In this document: positions 62,309 to 64,000 of the stretch, piece after piece
Position numbering within the stretch: the first letter of the stretch is position 1
Layout: each line of letters begins with the position of its first letter
NCBI GenBank assembly: GCA_964036295.1
Contig: OZ038467.1
Span: 22,014,170-22,078,169 of the forward strand
From: Plumapathes pennacea
Lineage: Eukaryota > Cnidaria > Anthozoa > Antipatharia > Myriopathidae
Direction of reading: 5' to 3'
DNA: 64,000 nucleotides
Made by a program: the position numbers and the translations under genes
The notes under the pieces: model-generated
Told to the model about the DNA's origin: nothing
The model's database searches: none
The model's input: only the letters and a program-made list of their open reading frames with translations

Positions 62309-62727
62309 TCAGAACTTGCTGCCTTCAAAAATCACACACACTTTTTATCTTCACATGTGAAGATATCGCGCGTGATAAAAATGTTTTCAACTGGAGAAAT
62401 CTGGTATTTCATCGATATTGACATATAAATAGAGGCAATGGCCGAATCACGGACAGATTATTCGTTGCTGAATCGCTAATCATACGTGATTAGTTATTAT
62501 TCCTGTTCGCTTCATTCACTCGTAAGATATTGAGATGAAAACTCACAGATAAATTTTATGTCACAGAAAACTTGCCATAGAAAACTTGCTCGTGTGCATG
62601 GGACTCAAGGTATCACCCCACCCCCCGTTCCCAAATGACCACTTTCTAGCAGATTGTTTATTTAAGTGGCTTTAATTGACTAAACACATGCATATTATAC
62701 ATGAAACTGTTTGTTATTAACTCATCT

Positions 62728-62931
62728 GGTGAGCGCGCTACGTAATCCCTCAAAAGGAGATCACCGAAGTTTCGCCTCGCTTAGGGAGGTTTAGGTTTAG
62801 AGTTAGGATTACGTTAAGGTTAGGGTTAGGATTAGGATTAGGGTTAGGTTATGGTCATGGTTAGGTTATCTAACCGCCATGAGCACAGCTAAACCTCTGT
62901 GATCTCCTTTTGAGGGATTGCGAAGCGTGCG
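62728..62931. mobile_element. TTAGGG-containing MITE, copy 4 (right end trimmed)
   Basis: The right TIR stops at GCGTGCG. The terminal CACCAA is lost and TCATCT follows directly. Confidence 0.73.
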
Positions 62932-63436
62932 AATCATCTAGCTGCTTCTAATAATGTCTATTATTGCGATCAAATATGGCAAACGTTATTGCGCAATCAT
63001 TGACGTCACAGGTGTTTTCGTATTTTGTACTTAATACCCCTCAGTATTTCACCGACTGGAACGAAACTATGAGGATATAATAAAGTTTCTCAGCTTTTTT
63101 ATTTTGCTTTAAAACTGTTTATGATTTTTTCAATTTTATAGATGTGATGAATTTTCAGTTTACATTAAGCTTACATTAAAAAGTTCATAAAAAAGTTTGA
63201 AACAAAAATTTTGATGACTGCGGGGTGGTGAAAATTTGTGGACAATTTTGATGACTGCGGGGTGGTGAACATTTTTGGAAAAGTTTGTGTCTTTCTAGTT
63301 CTGTCTGGATCTGTCTGGGTCTGTTTGCGTCTGTCTGGGTCTATCTGGGCTCGGGGATGATGACTAGATATGTCCAGACAAGATCAGAACAAAATTTTGA
63401 GTTTACAATCCATCTATCAATTAAGTCAGGTGGCTC

Positions 63437-63826
63437 ACAATAGTTTTCAATGGATTTTCAGTTGTTTTTCAGTGGATTTTCAGTAGTTTTCAATGGATTT
63501 TCAGTGAATTTCAATAGATTTTCAGTAGACTTTCAATGGATTTTCAGTGGATTTCAATAGATTTTCAGTAGTATTTCAGTGGTTTTTCAATAGGTTTTCA
63601 ATGTATTTTCAATAGTACTTTAAAGGTTTTTCAGTAGTTTTTCGGTGCATTTTCAGTGGATTTCCAATAATATTTCAGTAGAATTTCAGTGGATATTCAG
63701 TGGATTTTTAGCAGTTTTTCAGAAGTTTTCGGTGGACTTTCAGTGGTTTTTCAGTAGTTTTCATGTGGATTTTCAAAAGTATTTCAGTAGATTTTCAGTG
63801 GATTTTCAATGGATATTCAGCGGTTT
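63437..63826 (+). repeat. TTTTCAGTGGA-type minisatellite, copy 4
   Basis: Same array as copy 1, with one TTTTTCAGTGG step fewer near 63580. Confidence 0.84.
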
Positions 63827-63829
63827 TTA

Positions 63830-64000
63830 CTGGGACTATAACGAGACTTACGGGAGTTCATATGGCTTATTCTTGGTCAATGTTGACGAGATATTGCTTT
63901 AAAAGTACGCATTTATTTGTCTGTTGCTTTGACCGGAAATGGCGGTTTGATATGCGAAGTTCAAAGTCTTATTACTCGCGGATAGTTTAAAGTACAGTCA
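63830..64000 (+). repeat. ~335-bp tandem repeat, first copy only, cut by window end
   Basis: CTGGGACTATA starts at 63830 and the repeat continues to the end of the window. Confidence 0.82.

Larger units (their letters stand above)
60169..64000. other. Non-satellite block B, copy 4 (cut by window end)
   Basis: Same left junction as the other copies. It runs through the minisatellite and 171 bases of the first 335-bp repeat before the window ends. A TTTCTTTGAAG change at 61241-61246 puts a stop in the frame that looks open in the other copies, and the bases around 61360 (CACGTCAATTCATG) have lost a short stretch. Confidence 0.9.

Noticed and set aside
1-64000. CRISPR array or prokaryotic operon structure
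   Set aside because: The repeats are long direct tandem monomers without unique spacers, and LINE, MITE and Helitron remnants show a eukaryotic genome.

Overview
The window looks like a piece of a metazoan repeat array, probably from a cnidarian such as a coral. It holds no intact host gene. The array is AT-rich, transposon-laden and non-coding. The cnidarian call is inference: it rests on the style of the Helitron-like coding remnant and the MITEs, plus degenerate TTAGGG-type repeats. I could not test it by search.

The window is a higher-order tandem repeat. Its base unit is about 15.0-15.5 kb once unit-specific insertions are removed. Each unit has (i) blocks of a ~230-235 bp satellite (S), together ~33.8 kb of the window, or roughly 140-145 monomers by length; (ii) one 5'-truncated non-LTR retrotransposon (LINE) of ~1.34 kb inserted in a monomer; and (iii) a ~4.7 kb non-satellite block (B) built of nested MITEs, a Helitron-like non-autonomous element, a TTAGGG-like MITE, an 11-bp-type minisatellite and a three-copy ~335 bp tandem repeat. 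Order: S 1-1085, LINE1 1086-2427, S 2439-8380, B1 8381-14598, S 14599-18153, LINE2 18154-19494, S 19506-20735, insert D 20736-22923, S 22924-27814, B2 27815-32497, S 32498-35323, LINE3 35324-36668, S 36682-37920, insert C 37921-41047, S 41048-45169, B3 45170-49886, S 49887-53442, LINE4 53443-54791, S 54803-60168, B4 60169-64000 (cut by the window edge).

Three insertions are each present in only one unit, so the other units serve as empty sites. They are E (11683-13235, TTAA target duplication, in B1), D (20736-22923, TA target duplication, mariner-like ends with identical 253-bp terminal repeats) and C (37921-41047, Helitron-like, with a broken DUF6570-type N-terminal coding region). The LINE and the B components are shared at the same positions in all units, so they predate amplification of the array.

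The most interesting feature is the satellite monomer. Each full monomer carries a 74-nt inverted repeat with two 22-nt arms and a 30-nt loop, which has pre-miRNA-like geometry. It also carries a short AGGTTC-TT-GAACCT dyad and other palindromes. The array may therefore be a dyad-rich satellite (a centromere candidate) or a source of hairpin small RNAs. Both ideas are inference.
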